Made by a program: the position numbers and the translations under genes | Notes under the pieces: model-generated | The model's database searches: none | Told to the model about the DNA's origin: nothing | The model's input: only the letters and a program-made list of their open reading frames with translations | Assembly (NCBI GenBank): GCA_020636375.1 | Contig: JACJXZ010000002.1 | Location: forward strand, 496,001 to 560,000 | Length of the DNA: 64,000 bases | From: Lewinellaceae bacterium | GTDB taxonomy: Bacteria > Bacteroidota > Bacteroidia > Chitinophagales > Saprospiraceae | Direction: 5' to 3' | Part shown: positions 44,276-54,092 of the stretch, piece by piece | How the letters are laid out: every line of letters begins with the position of its first letter | How positions within the stretch are numbered: the stretch's first letter is position 1

Positions 44276-45889
44276 TCAATTGTTCAACTCTTCCAGGCTG
44301 GCGGTGTACTGTTCGTACATGTAACGCGGCGGGTCAAAGGCAACCGCTTTGGCATTTTCGGCATAGATGAAATACTCGAGGGTATTGCTGCCGCTCTGAG
44401 GTTTAACTACCGCTCCGAAGACGTTATCTTCCGCTTCCCCGTCGTGGTGCAGCCCATCGTCCCGCATTTCGGCCTTGCTGAAAGGCATGGAGGGGTCGAA
44501 CCGGTAGTACAGCACCACGCTCTTGGGAAACTTATCGATGCGGGCCTGGATCTTGAAATCCGTTACCTTTTCGGAGGAAAAGCGCTCACGGCGGGCAACC
44601 GTCACATCGCTCACTTCAGGCGGGACGACCGACAGCATCGGGTTCTCTTTGAGAAATTCCGTGCGGGGATCCATCAATTCCTTCAGGCCGGGGATGCGGC
44701 TGCGCTTCCCGATAGTCTCGGTCAGGCTGGCGTTGAAGTCTTCCATGCTGTAGTAGCGGTTGGGGTCTTCTTCGAACGCCTTGCGGATCAGGTCCTGCAG
44801 TTCTTTGGCGCGCTCGGCATACTGCCCTCTGCGGAAGTTGTCGTTCATCATTGTCCGCATATGGGCCAGGTAGATCTTCTGGTATTCTTCGTTGCCCAGC
44901 AGGCGGCTGATCAGCGGCTTGGCGGGATTGTCCTTGTGGAGCAGAGGGTCCATCTCCGATAGCTCCTTGAGTTTGAGGTCAGAACCTACGCCGGTATTCT
45001 TATAACTGCCGAAACAGAGGTTGAGGTCATAGAGTATGGGCACGAAGTGGCCCTGATCATCCTTATAGAGGTAGTAATTTTCGCTGTAGCGGCCGGTGTA
45101 ACTGCTCAGGTTCACCAGCAGGTTGTTGTAAGCGAGCATCCAGAGGGTTCGGTCCACATCCAGCACGCGGCTTACTTCGTCCGGTTTTTGATTGAGGACG
45201 TAGGCCAGCTCTATGAGGTCGTCCCATCCGGACTCGGAAAGCAGCACGAAATTGTGGAGGTAGCACTTGGCGCTGTTGTCGTACTGAAGCGAGCCGAATA
45301 CGTCGCTTTTACAGCCCTGGGGTTCTTCTTCCACCAGATTGGGCGCGCACTGCAGGAAGGTCCCCTTGCTGTTGTTGAAATGTTGGGACAGGAAGGCGTC
45401 GTCGATCGGCTCTACGTTGACGAACAGGCCGTAGTACTCTCCGTTGACGATCACCCGGGTGTAGTTGGCGCGGGGCGCCGGCATGTATTTGCGGGCGATC
45501 TCGTACCCCAGGACCTCCCGGACCATGCTCGGGTCGCGCAGGGCGCTGGAAAGCTTCACGGTCTGTTGCCCCTGGTAGTTTTGTTCCTTGTCGATAAAAT
45601 TAAGCTTGATGTACAGGCTGTTGCGCGTATTGCCTGGCTGAAAAGACCGGCTGCCCCGATAGCGCACACCGATGTCATTGAATCGCTGCCCGTTGATCTC
45701 GACAGACCCCAGCAGCAGGCCTTCGCCGTTGAAACGAAGGGAATCCAGCACGTAGCGCCAGTTATCCTGTTCGAAGGTAATCTTTATCTCCTGGATGGTA
45801 TTCACATCGTAGAAATCTTCTTGTGCCAGGACAGGAGAAAAGGAACTCAGGGAAAAAATGCCGAATAAGATCAGAATGCTTCTTTTCAT
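44276..45889 (-). CDS. CotH-family kinase-like protein, exported (copy 2)
   Basis: A 537-residue paralogue of the downstream gene with the same order of parts: signal MKRSILILFGIFSLSSFSPV ending VLAQ, N-lobe block VRYRGSRSF, LRDPSMVREVLGYEIARKYM, RVIVNGEYYGLFVNVEPIDD, the LYDLNLCFGSY metal-site block and a C-terminal Ig-like domain. The two copies are diverged, so the duplication is old. An antisense shadow frame covers it. Confidence 0.87.
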   Translation of the reverse strand: MKRSILILFGIFSLSSFSPVLAQEDFYDVNTIQEIKITFEQDNWRYVLDSLRFNGEGLLLGSVEINGQRFNDIGVRYRGSRSFQPGNTRNSLYIKLNFIDKEQNYQGQQTVKLSSALRDPSMVREVLGYEIARKYMPAPRANYTRVIVNGEYYGLFVNVEPIDDAFLSQHFNNSKGTFLQCAPNLVEEEPQGCKSDVFGSLQYDNSAKCYLHNFVLLSESGWDDLIELAYVLNQKPDEVSRVLDVDRTLWMLAYNNLLVNLSSYTGRYSENYYLYKDDQGHFVPILYDLNLCFGSYKNTGVGSDLKLKELSEMDPLLHKDNPAKPLISRLLGNEEYQKIYLAHMRTMMNDNFRRGQYAERAKELQDLIRKAFEEDPNRYYSMEDFNASLTETIGKRSRIPGLKELMDPRTEFLKENPMLSVVPPEVSDVTVARRERFSSEKVTDFKIQARIDKFPKSVVLYYRFDPSMPFSKAEMRDDGLHHDGEAEDNVFGAVVKPQSGSNTLEYFIYAENAKAVAFDPPRYMYEQYTASLEELNN

Positions 45890-46206
45890 ATTTGGATAGA
45901 TGTGATTTTCAGGATTATAACGAATTAGGATTTTTGCATTGCAATATTAAGAAATTTATTGAATTCGCCGCCCGGAGGGAGCACTGTTTCATGGTTTCGT
46001 CGTTTCCTGGTTTCCCGGAGCCGGCGAACCCACGAATTCAGGAAACGGCGAACCTATCCCCCCCTCGGGCCGAAGGTACGAAAGGAATAACGATTTTTTC
46101 AACGGAGTATTACACCAAACCCCGGTTCGCCGTTTTTTGCTCCCTTCGCAGGCATTCATTTACCATAACGCGGAATCTTCGATGGTTACACTTTGGGCAG
46201 GAATAA
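45890..46206. other. Gap upstream of the CotH genes
   Basis: 317 bases without a convincing gene. It must hold the promoter of the CotH-YheT unit (minus strand), for which I find no exact consensus match. GCGAACC-type words recur (46023-46050), but there is no clear dyad. Confidence 0.5.
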
Positions 46207-46434
46207 TTATTGCCCCCGGATGAGCTGCGCCACGTGCAGGTAGATATTGACTACCATGAGGGCGATGAGCAGGAGAGAGGCAAAACGCATCCAGCCGGCG
46301 TTGCGGCGGCGGAAAGCTTCGGCGCGTTCCTGAGTCTTGGCGTCGCCCGAACGCAGGCGGCCAACAGAAAAAAGGTAGATATAAACGCCCATGCCGAGAA
46401 AAAGCAGTTCGATGAGCAGTCCGAGATATTCCAT
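46207..46434 (-). CDS. Small two-helix membrane protein
   Basis: A 75-residue protein with two predicted membrane helices (IELLFLGMGVYIYLFSVG and FASLLLIALMVVNIYLHV) joined by a basic, charged loop. Its ATG overlaps the TGA of the asparaginase-like gene (ATGA), so it is translationally coupled to it. Function unknown. Confidence 0.75.
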   Translation of the reverse strand: MEYLGLLIELLFLGMGVYIYLFSVGRLRSGDAKTQERAEAFRRRNAGWMRFASLLLIALMVVNIYLHVAQLIRGQ

Positions 46435-46928
46435 CAGTTGTTGATTTCTTCAAAGAACCCCGTCTTGGTGTTCTTCTTTACATTATCCCAGTGAAAAGAG
46501 CGCCCGTTCATGGCGACATATACGCCCGGAGGGAGGGACTGGACAAAAGCCAGGGCGCTGCCCAGGTTGAAAAAACCGTCGGAGGACATGCCGAAAGCAT
46601 ACGGGATCATCGCCCCGGTCAGCACAATGGTCTTGCCTTCAACGGGATGCTGGGCCAGATAGGCTGCCGTTTCGACGATGCGGTCCGTGCCGTGCGTGAT
46701 GAGGATTTTGTCATGAGGGCACCGCCGGCAGTTGTAGGCGATAATCTCCCGGTCTTCCTCCCGCATCTCCAGGCTGTCGATCATCATGAGGGTCTTCACG
46801 TCGATGTCGAGAGTACACCTTCCCAGTTCAAACATGCTGGGCAGATGGGTATCCTTGAAGTACAATTTGCCGGAAATGTAGTTGTACTCCTTGTCGAAAG
46901 TGCCGCCGGTTACGAATACCTGGATCAT
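46434..46928 (-). CDS. Short asparaginase-domain protein
   Basis: A 164-residue protein matching only the N-terminal domain of type I/II L-asparaginases (about 330 residues): VTGGTFDKEYN supplies the first catalytic Thr region, ITHGTDRIVETA the second (Thr/Asp pair) and VLTGAMIPYAF the next core strand. Single-domain versions of this size are known in bacteria, so this may be a normal short form rather than a truncation. Activity on asparagine is not certain. It is followed by a coupled small membrane protein. Confidence 0.8.
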   Translation of the reverse strand: MIQVFVTGGTFDKEYNYISGKLYFKDTHLPSMFELGRCTLDIDVKTLMMIDSLEMREEDREIIAYNCRRCPHDKILITHGTDRIVETAAYLAQHPVEGKTIVLTGAMIPYAFGMSSDGFFNLGSALAFVQSLPPGVYVAMNGRSFHWDNVKKNTKTGFFEEINN

Positions 46929-46986
46929 GGATTGTATTTTGTTGCCCGTTATTTGTTGCCTGCAGGTTCAGCCGCCCAAGGTACGG

Positions 46987-47062
46987 AAGTAACAAATAAC
47001 GAACAACAAAAACAAACAGCGAACAACAGACAGCGAACAACAAACAACGAACAACAAAAACA
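46987..47062. repeat. CGAACAACA-type low-complexity repeat
   Basis: A purine/CA-rich stretch of about 76 bases, made of irregular repeats of CGAACAACA and AAACA, in the gap between the M16 gene stop (47081) and the asparaginase-like start. Confidence 0.8.
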
Positions 47063-47080
47063 CCTCCCCCCTCAACACAC

Positions 47081-49174
47081 CTATTCCTCCACATTGAAGA
47101 GTTCATCCGCCAGTCCGCTATTGACTTTTACCGAATCGACCGCCATCGCCAGGGGGAAGGGCGTCATTCCGGAAGCCACCACTTTGTGGGGAAAACGGAT
47201 GCCTTCCACCTCGCTGTATTCGCTGAATTCGCTGGATACCTCAACGGGGCCCTGGCCGGCGTCCTGGGTGGAAACGGTTTTTACCTTCAGGCCGGTTTGC
47301 ACGTCGAAATAGGATGTCGACTGAACGCCGCCGGGGCCCGCGGCCAGGATGCGGTATGCCCGCCCTCCCTCCAGCGGCTCGATGCCGTCGAGGGTGAGTT
47401 CATAACCTTTTTTGTGGTATTCCAGCTCCGGAAAGATCAGGGCCTGCCCTTTGAGGCTTTCCGCCTCTTCCCCTTCCAGCTTTTGCGCCTGGCCCATGGC
47501 GCTGGCCCATCCCCGTTCTCCGTCAAACCGGGTTTCGCTGACCGTCATGCCGTTCATTTCCACTTTCAGGTTCATCTTGCCCGGCACTTTGCGCAGCAGG
47601 GTTACCTGCATGGGCATGCCCTGTATGGTGGCGTTCATGGTTAGGCTCACATCCTGGACGGCTTCCAGTTTCTCCCGGCCGCCGATGGCGGCCAGGTAGT
47701 TCTCCACGACGTCCATCGCCGTCAGGCCCTCGGGCAGGGGTTCCTCCACGCCGGCGACGGGCTTGCCGGAAGGGCTGAAAAACCGGACCGCCCCGTCGCC
47801 GGCGAACCGGCCCAGCTTGTCTGCCACTTCCGCCTTATTGCCCACCACTACGATGTAGGCCTGCCCGGGAAGGAGATACTTCCTGGCCGCTTCCTGCAAC
47901 CGCTGTGGCGTGACGGCATTCACGTTTTTCAGGTAGTTGGCGTAGTAATCCTTCGGCAACCGGTAGCGGGCAGTGTTGAGCGCCAGGCGGGCCACCGTCT
48001 CCGGCCGCTCCATGAGGATCGCGAAGCTCCCGGTGATGTAGTTTTTGATGCCCTGCAGTTCCTTTTCCGGGACGAGTTCTTCCCGCAGGCGGTTCATCTC
48101 ATAGAGGAACTCCACGATGGCGCTGTCGGTCACCTCGTTGCGCACGCTGCCGCCGGCGGAGAAGTAGCCGACGTATTCATCGTAGGAAAGCCTGGACTGC
48201 ACCCCGTAAGAATACCCTTTGTCTTCCCGGATGTTGAGGTTCAGGCGGCTGTTGAGCCCCCCGCTTCCCAGCAGCGTGTTGAGCACGCTCCCCACGATGA
48301 CGTCCTCCGTGCCCGGCCGGAGGTCCACCGGATAGGTGATGTCGATGACGGACTGTACCGCCCCGGGCTTGTCCACAAAGGCCACGGCCGGTTCGGAGGG
48401 GGGATCGGGGCGTTCGAAAGACTCTTCGGCAAGGGTTCCCTTTTTCCATTGCCCGAAGTACTTTTCCGCCACTTCCCGGGCTTCCGGCGGCGTGATGTCG
48501 CCGATGATAGCCAGATAGGAAGCGTTGGGCAGGAAGTAGTTTTCATAATAGGCCTTGCACCGGCCGACGGTAACCTCCTCAATGCTCTGTTCGGTAGGCA
48601 CTTCTCCGTAGGGGTGTTCCCCGAACCGAAGCATCTGCGCCAGGTTGCCTGAAATGATATTGGGGTTGTCCTTCTGGTAAGACAACTGGGAGAGGCGCTG
48701 CTTTTTCAGTTTTTCGAACTCTTCTTCCGGAAATGCCGGATTCAGCGCCACATCGGCCATCACTTCCAGCAGCTTGTCCTTGTGTTTGGACAGGCAGGCG
48801 CCGGACACCCCCTCCGCGTCGGTGCTCAGGGTGGCGCCGATAAAGTCGACGGCAGCGTCGATCTCCGCCTTGGAGCGGTTCTTCGTCCCCCTGCCCAGCA
48901 TGTCGCCCGCCATTCCTGCCGCGCCGGCGAACGCTCCCTCTCTGATGGGCGGCACGTCCACCAGCAGGTTAAACGCCAGCCGCGGAAGCTTGTGGTTCTC
49001 CACCACCACCACTTTCAGGCCATTGTCCAGGGTGAATTCTTCATATTCGCCGAACCGTATCTCGGGAGGCGGCCCCGGCGCCGGCGCTGCCCGGCGAAAA
49101 TCATCGCTCTGGGCCGTCAGGCCTGAAGCAATGAAAGTATACATCAGGGCAAAGATCAGTTTAATAGTTCTCAT
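47081..49174 (-). CDS. M16-family peptidase-like subunit lacking the zinc motif, with C-terminal lipoprotein-sorting-like domain
   Basis: A 697-residue exported protein (signal MRTIKLIFALMYTFIASGLT ending AQ). Two M16 domains are seen (for example FTLDNGLKVVVVENHKLPR and NIREDKGYSYGVQSRLSY), but where active subunits have HxxEH this one has AGMAGD at about 83-88, so it cannot bind zinc. Residues of about 500-697 form an extra beta domain resembling LolA/outer-membrane lipoprotein-sorting proteins. It follows an active M16 gene (49357-50682), so the pair should form an active/inactive heterodimer as in PqqF-like or mitochondrial processing peptidases. Confidence 0.88.
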   Translation of the reverse strand: MRTIKLIFALMYTFIASGLTAQSDDFRRAAPAPGPPPEIRFGEYEEFTLDNGLKVVVVENHKLPRLAFNLLVDVPPIREGAFAGAAGMAGDMLGRGTKNRSKAEIDAAVDFIGATLSTDAEGVSGACLSKHKDKLLEVMADVALNPAFPEEEFEKLKKQRLSQLSYQKDNPNIISGNLAQMLRFGEHPYGEVPTEQSIEEVTVGRCKAYYENYFLPNASYLAIIGDITPPEAREVAEKYFGQWKKGTLAEESFERPDPPSEPAVAFVDKPGAVQSVIDITYPVDLRPGTEDVIVGSVLNTLLGSGGLNSRLNLNIREDKGYSYGVQSRLSYDEYVGYFSAGGSVRNEVTDSAIVEFLYEMNRLREELVPEKELQGIKNYITGSFAILMERPETVARLALNTARYRLPKDYYANYLKNVNAVTPQRLQEAARKYLLPGQAYIVVVGNKAEVADKLGRFAGDGAVRFFSPSGKPVAGVEEPLPEGLTAMDVVENYLAAIGGREKLEAVQDVSLTMNATIQGMPMQVTLLRKVPGKMNLKVEMNGMTVSETRFDGERGWASAMGQAQKLEGEEAESLKGQALIFPELEYHKKGYELTLDGIEPLEGGRAYRILAAGPGGVQSTSYFDVQTGLKVKTVSTQDAGQGPVEVSSEFSEYSEVEGIRFPHKVVASGMTPFPLAMAVDSVKVNSGLADELFNVEE

Positions 49175-49196
49175 TGTCTGTTAGAGTCTTATGTCA

Positions 49197-49318
49197 GGTA
49201 TTGTAGTATTGCGGTTTTGCGGTGTTATGGTTTTGCGGCCTCCAAATATCTCTATGGCTTTACCGGGCCTGCATCAGGCCCGGCCAAAATACCATAACAC
49301 CGAAATACCATAATACCT
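49197..49318. repeat. Large imperfect palindrome with a 9-bp perfect central stem
   Basis: The outer arms are GGTATT/GGTGTTATGG-type repeats that read alike from both ends. The centre is CCGGGCCTG (49263-49271), CAT, and CAGGCCCGG (49275-49283). It fills most of the 182-base gap between the two M16 genes. Confidence 0.75.
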
Positions 49319-49356
49319 GAATTGTTGCCTTTTATAACCAATAACCTCTTGTTCCC

Positions 49357-50682
49357 TTAGGGCTGGTTCGGCTTCGGCAAATAATACAATACCACGCTGT
49401 TGTCTTCCACGAAATACTTTTTGGCGGCGTTCTGGATATCTTCCCGCGTCACCGCCAGATAATGGCTGAGTTCTTCGTTGATCAGGTTGGCATCGCCGTA
49501 CAGCACCTCATAAGTGGCCAGGTTGTCGGCGATCCCGGCAATGGTCGTGTTCTGATTGACGAACTGGCTCTCCACCTGATTTTGCAGTTTCCGGAATTCC
49601 TCCTCGGTGATGCCTTCCTGCTGCACCTTTTCTACTTCGGCGTTCATCGCTTTTTCCAGCACATGAGGCTCCACGCCGGCATTGCCGATGGCAAAGGCCA
49701 GGGCAAGGCTGGGGCCCTCCCGTTCCTCTACGTCATTATTGGTTTGCACGGCCAGTTGCTGTTCATCCACCAGCGACTTCTTCAGGCGGGAACTCTCCCC
49801 TTCCGACAAGACCTTGGCGAGCATTTTCACTGCGTAGAAATCCTTTTCGCCGATGGCCGGCGTGCGAAAGGCCATAAATACGCCCGGCAGCTGAATCTCG
49901 TCGAAGATGGTATCCCTGACCGGTCCGCCCAGCGGCGGTTCCTGCACTTCCGGGCGGTAGATCGGCCCTTCTCTCTTCGGGATGTCTTTGAAATATTTGC
50001 TCACCCATTCTTTGGCCAGCTTGGGCTCAAAATCCCCGGCGATCACCAGCACGGCGTTATTGGGCACGTAGAATTGCCTGTAAAAATTGACGTAGTCTTC
50101 TTCCGCAGCGGCGTTGAGGTGGTCCATAGAGCCGATGGGCGTCCACGAATAAGGATACTTCCGGTAAAGGCGCCGGGCGATCTCCTTCCGGAAGGACCCG
50201 TAGGGGCGGTTGTCGTAACGGGCCCGCATCTCCTCTTTGACGACCTCCCGCTGGGTTTCAATTCCTTTCTGGTCGACTTTGGCGTGCAGCATGCGCTCCG
50301 ACTCCAGCCACAGGCCCAGTTCCAGCTGGTTGGAAGGCAGGGTCTCGTAGTAGCAGGTGTTGTCGCTGGAAGTATAGGCGTTGAGCCGGCCGCCGGCATC
50401 CTGGACGTACCTGGAAAATTCTCCCCGCCCGATATTTTCGGAACCTTCAAACAGCAGGTGTTCAAAGAAGTGGGCGAAGCCGGTCCGCGCCGGGTCTTCA
50501 TTTTTCGAACCTACGTGGTACATCACCGCGATGGACACGATCGGCGTACTTGTGTCCTGGTGCAGGATCACCTTCAGGCCGTTGTCCAGGGCGTATTTTT
50601 CGAAATCTATTTCGGTGCCCTGCGCATAGGCGGAGGCTAATGCCAGGCACGCCATTAAGGAAAGCATGAGGAATCTGTTCAT
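49357..50682 (-). CDS. Zinc-dependent M16 peptidase (active subunit)
   Basis: A 441-residue exported peptidase. The signal is MNRFLMLSLMACLALASAYA ending in QG. The inverted zinc motif HFFEH (residues 71-75) and the downstream Glu in the VVKEEMR segment (about 150) are present, and the C-terminal M16 half includes the FMAFRTPAIGE region. It is read before the zinc-less partner at 47081-49174, separated from it by a palindrome. It probably degrades peptides in the periplasm. Confidence 0.92.
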   Translation of the reverse strand: MNRFLMLSLMACLALASAYAQGTEIDFEKYALDNGLKVILHQDTSTPIVSIAVMYHVGSKNEDPARTGFAHFFEHLLFEGSENIGRGEFSRYVQDAGGRLNAYTSSDNTCYYETLPSNQLELGLWLESERMLHAKVDQKGIETQREVVKEEMRARYDNRPYGSFRKEIARRLYRKYPYSWTPIGSMDHLNAAAEEDYVNFYRQFYVPNNAVLVIAGDFEPKLAKEWVSKYFKDIPKREGPIYRPEVQEPPLGGPVRDTIFDEIQLPGVFMAFRTPAIGEKDFYAVKMLAKVLSEGESSRLKKSLVDEQQLAVQTNNDVEEREGPSLALAFAIGNAGVEPHVLEKAMNAEVEKVQQEGITEEEFRKLQNQVESQFVNQNTTIAGIADNLATYEVLYGDANLINEELSHYLAVTREDIQNAAKKYFVEDNSVVLYYLPKPNQP

Positions 50683-51118
50683 TGGTCGTTATTTTGGTGA
50701 GGGGTGGGCAATAAGCAGCGATCAAAAAACGGTCTGTCGATCTGAATTTGCTTTTGCGATGCGAAAATGAAAAAATAATTCCCGATAAAAAACAGGAATA
50801 TACGGAAAAGTGTAAGTTCTTAGACAAAAGCAGTCAGGAAGTGGACAAATTCCGGGAAACGGCCGAAAGCCGGCGCCTCTGTTCCTCCGGAGTGGCGCGC
50901 CCGGCAGGTAAAGGCCGTTTCCCAAAGGGGGGAGTAGTAGAAAAGTATGGAGTGCAGACGGCGGCAGGCGGAAGGAGGGCAAAACAAAGGCGGGCAGCCT
51001 GGTTTACTGCCCTCGCAAGCGTAGCCTGGAGGCGCTGTTCCGGGGCGATTGCCGTATGGCTATGTTATAACAATATGGCCATATAGCAATATAACGGCTA
51101 ACCCGGCTGCCTCTGCCG
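50683..51118. other. Gap between M16 and YkuK genes
   Basis: 436 bases with no convincing gene. At 51049-51096 the sequence is a dyad (GCCGT...ACGGC ends, CAATATGGCCATATAG centre) related to the CAATATAA octamer array. The promoter of the M16 pair should be near 50690-50760, but no exact consensus is seen. Confidence 0.5.
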
Positions 51119-51589
51119 TCACACCACCTTGTCCGCACAGGAAGAGCTGGCGAAGGCCTCGGGTTTAGCCTTGAAGACGAAGCCCATCCCCAGGATATAG
51201 CCCATGGCTTCCTTCAGGGCGGTGTTCGACTGGAAGTGCGGGTCGGTATTGATATCTGCGTGAACTTCCAGGGCCACGTCGTGCTTGTCGAGCAGGTCGC
51301 AGAGGGCATACGCCACTTCCACCGACTTGGCCACTTCGGTGATCATCCGTTCGCGCAGGCCCATATTGCCTGGCTCCCTGGAATTGGAGATGAACATGAA
51401 GCCACCCTTTTTTTCCCGCAGGAAAACGATAACGGTAGCAAATTCGACTATGCCGTTGCGCACCTGAGAGTCCGAACCGATGCAAACCTTCAGGTGGTGG
51501 CCATCCTTTTTTTCCCGGACGATGGCCTGCTCCACTGCTTCCTTGATCGGAAGTTCGATTTTTTGGCCGTTAAGCCTTCGCCATTTCAT
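51119..51589 (-). CDS. YkuK-like ribonuclease H-fold protein (DUF458)
   Basis: A 156-residue protein of the YkuK/DUF458 family, predicted to have an RNase H-like fold. The core strand is LKVCIGSDSQVRNG (Asp at about 40), and a second acidic block is LEVHADINTDPHF. The length is typical. Biochemical function has not been established for the family. It is divergent from the agmatinase-like gene. Confidence 0.85.
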   Translation of the reverse strand: MKWRRLNGQKIELPIKEAVEQAIVREKKDGHHLKVCIGSDSQVRNGIVEFATVIVFLREKKGGFMFISNSREPGNMGLRERMITEVAKSVEVAYALCDLLDKHDVALEVHADINTDPHFQSNTALKEAMGYILGMGFVFKAKPEAFASSSCADKVV

Positions 51590-51907
51590 CGCAATGTGAT
51601 TTTTGCTAAATTTAAAAAATCCTCAAGGCATTTTTGCGACAGACTAATAAATTTAACTCAGAATTTAAGTTTGTTTAATATTTTGCTAAACAGCGAAACT
51701 GCGGGCGATGGTTCCCGGCGCGGAATTTTTTCTTTCTCCTTGCTGCCTTACCGCTTTTTTAGCAATTGGTTTCCAGTCCGTTAGGAACATTAAAAAATTC
51801 GACGCCACACTACTGGACATTTGCCGGGACGTGTAAAGGTGTAAAAGAACGCAGGTTCCCAGCCATTTAAAGGTTGCAGTCAGTTGCCTATCTTTACCTG
51901 AAAAAAC
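51590..51907. promoter_or_regulatory. Divergent promoter region, YkuK / agmatinase-like genes
   Basis: 318 bases between divergent genes. TATCTTTA (51889-51896) is one base from the -7 consensus and lies 11 bases before the plus-strand ATG at 51908. AT-rich sequence at 51600-51690 should contain the YkuK promoter. No other feature is seen. Confidence 0.5.
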
Positions 51908-52735
51908 ATGGCCTCTTTCCGCGAAAAGCTGGAACGACTCCGGCCGGGCACCGTCGCCATTGCCCGTATCCCGTTCGATGAATATTCTTCTTACCTCCGC
52001 GGGGCGGCCGAGGCACCGGAAAAAATATGGGAAGCCTTTCATTCTGCTTCAGCCAATACCTTTGCCGAGGATGGCACAGACCTGAAAGGCCATCCCCGGG
52101 CCGTGGATATGGGCACGGTCCCCTTCCGGAGCTACGGCGACATCGGCATCCCCCTCGAACAGATACTGGCTACGGGGGCGCGCTTGCTGTCACTGGGCGG
52201 CGACCACTCCATCGCCTATCCCGTCATCCGGGCCCATGCCCGGTTCCACCCGGAACTCACCATCCTGCAACTCGACGCCCACAGCGACCTGTACGATGAG
52301 TTTGACGGCAACCGCTACTCCCACGCCTGCCCCTTCGCCCGCATCATGGAAGAAGGCCTCGCCCGCCGGCTGGTACAGGTGGGCATCCGCACGCTGACCA
52401 CCCACCAACGGGAGCAGGCGGAGCGCTTCGGCGCAGAAATCCATGAAATGCGCCACGGCCTGCCCCGCCGGCTGAACCTGAGCGCCCCCCTCTACCTCAC
52501 CCTGGATATGGATGTGCTGGATCCTGCCTTCGCCCCCGGCGTCTCTCACCACGAACCCGGCGGCTTGTCTGTGCGGGAAGTACTGAACCTCATCCACGCT
52601 ATCGATGTGCCGATCATCGGCGCCGATATCGTGGAACTCAACCCGCAGCGGGACATCAACGGCATGACGGCGATGGTTGCCGCCAAATTCTTCCGGGAAG
52701 TGCTGGCCGGGATGCTGAGAACGGGAGGGGAATAG
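51908..52735 (+). CDS. Agmatinase/arginase-family ureohydrolase
   Basis: A 275-residue manganese ureohydrolase. All metal motifs are present: GGDHS (His), DAHSD with its Asp/His/Asp ligands, TLDMDVLDP and the substrate-side HHEPGG. Agmatinases, arginases and formimidoylglutamases share these, and the length and lack of an arginase C-terminus favour agmatinase (putrescine synthesis) or a related guanidino hydrolase. No spe or hut gene adjoins to decide. Confidence 0.9.
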   Translation: MASFREKLERLRPGTVAIARIPFDEYSSYLRGAAEAPEKIWEAFHSASANTFAEDGTDLKGHPRAVDMGTVPFRSYGDIGIPLEQILATGARLLSLGGDHSIAYPVIRAHARFHPELTILQLDAHSDLYDEFDGNRYSHACPFARIMEEGLARRLVQVGIRTLTTHQREQAERFGAEIHEMRHGLPRRLNLSAPLYLTLDMDVLDPAFAPGVSHHEPGGLSVREVLNLIHAIDVPIIGADIVELNPQRDINGMTAMVAAKFFREVLAGMLRTGGE

Positions 52736-52784
52736 TGGGGTTGAATGGGTTTGGGCACTGAACGCCCGGAAATTTTGGGCGCTC

Positions 52785-54092
52785 TCAGCCGTTGACCAGA
52801 TAATACGTCGCCACTCCGGCGAAATACCCGAGCAGGGCCAGCCAGCTGATGCGCTTCAGGTACCAGAGAAAGTCGATCCGCAGGATGCCCATGATGGCCA
52901 CGCCGGCGGCGGAACCGATGATGAGCACGCTGCCGCCGGTGCCGGCGCAGTAGGCCAGGAGCTCCCAGAAGGCGCCGTCCTGCGGGTAAACGCTGAGCGG
53001 ATACATGCCCATGGCGCCGGCCACGAGCGGCACATTGTCCACGACGGAAGAAAGCAGCCCGATGAGGATGTTGACGATGTAAATGTTGCCGAAAGTTTTG
53101 TCCAGCACGGCTGCCAGTTCTTCCAGGTACCCCGCTGTTTCCAGAGCAGCTACGGCCAGCAGGATGCCGAGGAAAAAGAGTACGCTGGGCACGTCGATGC
53201 GGCGCAGGACTGCCACTACGGTCCGTTTGCTGTGGTGCATCCGGTTGGTATTCAGGACCTCAGTGACGACCCAAAGCACGCCCAGGCCCAGCAGGATGCC
53301 CATAAAAGGCGGCAGGTGGGTAACGCTCTTAAATACAGGGACGAACAACAGAGCGCCTACGCCCAGCACCAGGATGAGATTTTGCTCGAATGGCGGGACG
53401 AGGTCTTCGTCATCAGGAGTGCCCGTAATTTCCGGGCGCTGCAGGTGCCCCTTCAGCATGAAGGAGGCGGCGGCGAGGGGAACGAGCAGGCAGACGACGC
53501 TGGGAAGGAAGACTTGCTTGACGATGTTCAGGGCGGTGACCTGCCCGCCGATCCACAGCATGATGGTCGTCACATCGCCGATCGGCGACCAGGCGCCCCC
53601 GGCATTGGCGGCAACAACGACCATGCCGGCAAAGAACCACAGGTCTTCCTGGCTTTTGATCAGCTTGCGCAGCAGGGCAGCCATGACAATGGCCGTGGTG
53701 AGGTTGTCCAGAGCAGCTGACAGGAAAAAGGTGAGAAAGCTCAGGCCCCAGAGCAGCTTGACCTTGTGCGTTGTCCGCACTTTCTCGGTTATAACGCTGA
53801 ATCCCTCATGGGCATCGATCAGCTCCACGATGGTCATGGCGCCCATCAGGAAAAACAAGATGCTGGCGATGCCGCTGAGATGCTCCAGAAGCGCGTGCTC
53901 GATGAAGTGTTCTTCGCCCGGGCGATAACCTGGAATTTCCAGGCCTTGCCCCATAACGATGACGAGGATGGTCCAGCAAACTACGCCGGTAAGGATAGCG
54001 GAAGCTGACTTGTCGATCTTGACAGGGTGTTCCAGGGCAATGAACAGGTATCCGGCGAGGAAAAAGACGGGCATGAGCAGGTACATCGGCAT
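52785..54092 (-). CDS. nhaD: Na+/H+ antiporter, NhaD type
   Basis: A 435-residue inner-membrane antiporter of the NhaD family (ion transporter superfamily), with about 12 hydrophobic helices. Family blocks are SAALDNLTTAIVMAALLRKL, ANAGGAWSPIGDVTT and SSVVDNVPLVAGAMGMYPL, with the conserved Asp residues expected for cation binding. ATG at 54092 is preferred to a GTG at 54137. It exports sodium in exchange for protons, fitting a marine lifestyle. Confidence 0.93.
   Translation of the reverse strand: MPMYLLMPVFFLAGYLFIALEHPVKIDKSASAILTGVVCWTILVIVMGQGLEIPGYRPGEEHFIEHALLEHLSGIASILFFLMGAMTIVELIDAHEGFSVITEKVRTTHKVKLLWGLSFLTFFLSAALDNLTTAIVMAALLRKLIKSQEDLWFFAGMVVVAANAGGAWSPIGDVTTIMLWIGGQVTALNIVKQVFLPSVVCLLVPLAAASFMLKGHLQRPEITGTPDDEDLVPPFEQNLILVLGVGALLFVPVFKSVTHLPPFMGILLGLGVLWVVTEVLNTNRMHHSKRTVVAVLRRIDVPSVLFFLGILLAVAALETAGYLEELAAVLDKTFGNIYIVNILIGLLSSVVDNVPLVAGAMGMYPLSVYPQDGAFWELLAYCAGTGGSVLIIGSAAGVAIMGILRIDFLWYLKRISWLALLGYFAGVATYYLVNG

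Noticed and set aside
46434..46928. Asparaginase gene truncated by mutation
   Set aside because: The stop is coupled by ATGA to a small gene, and single-domain forms exist, so a natural short form is more likely.
50722..50982. Small proline-rich minus-strand frame
   Set aside because: No start context or family resemblance; it overlaps the upstream region of the M16 gene.
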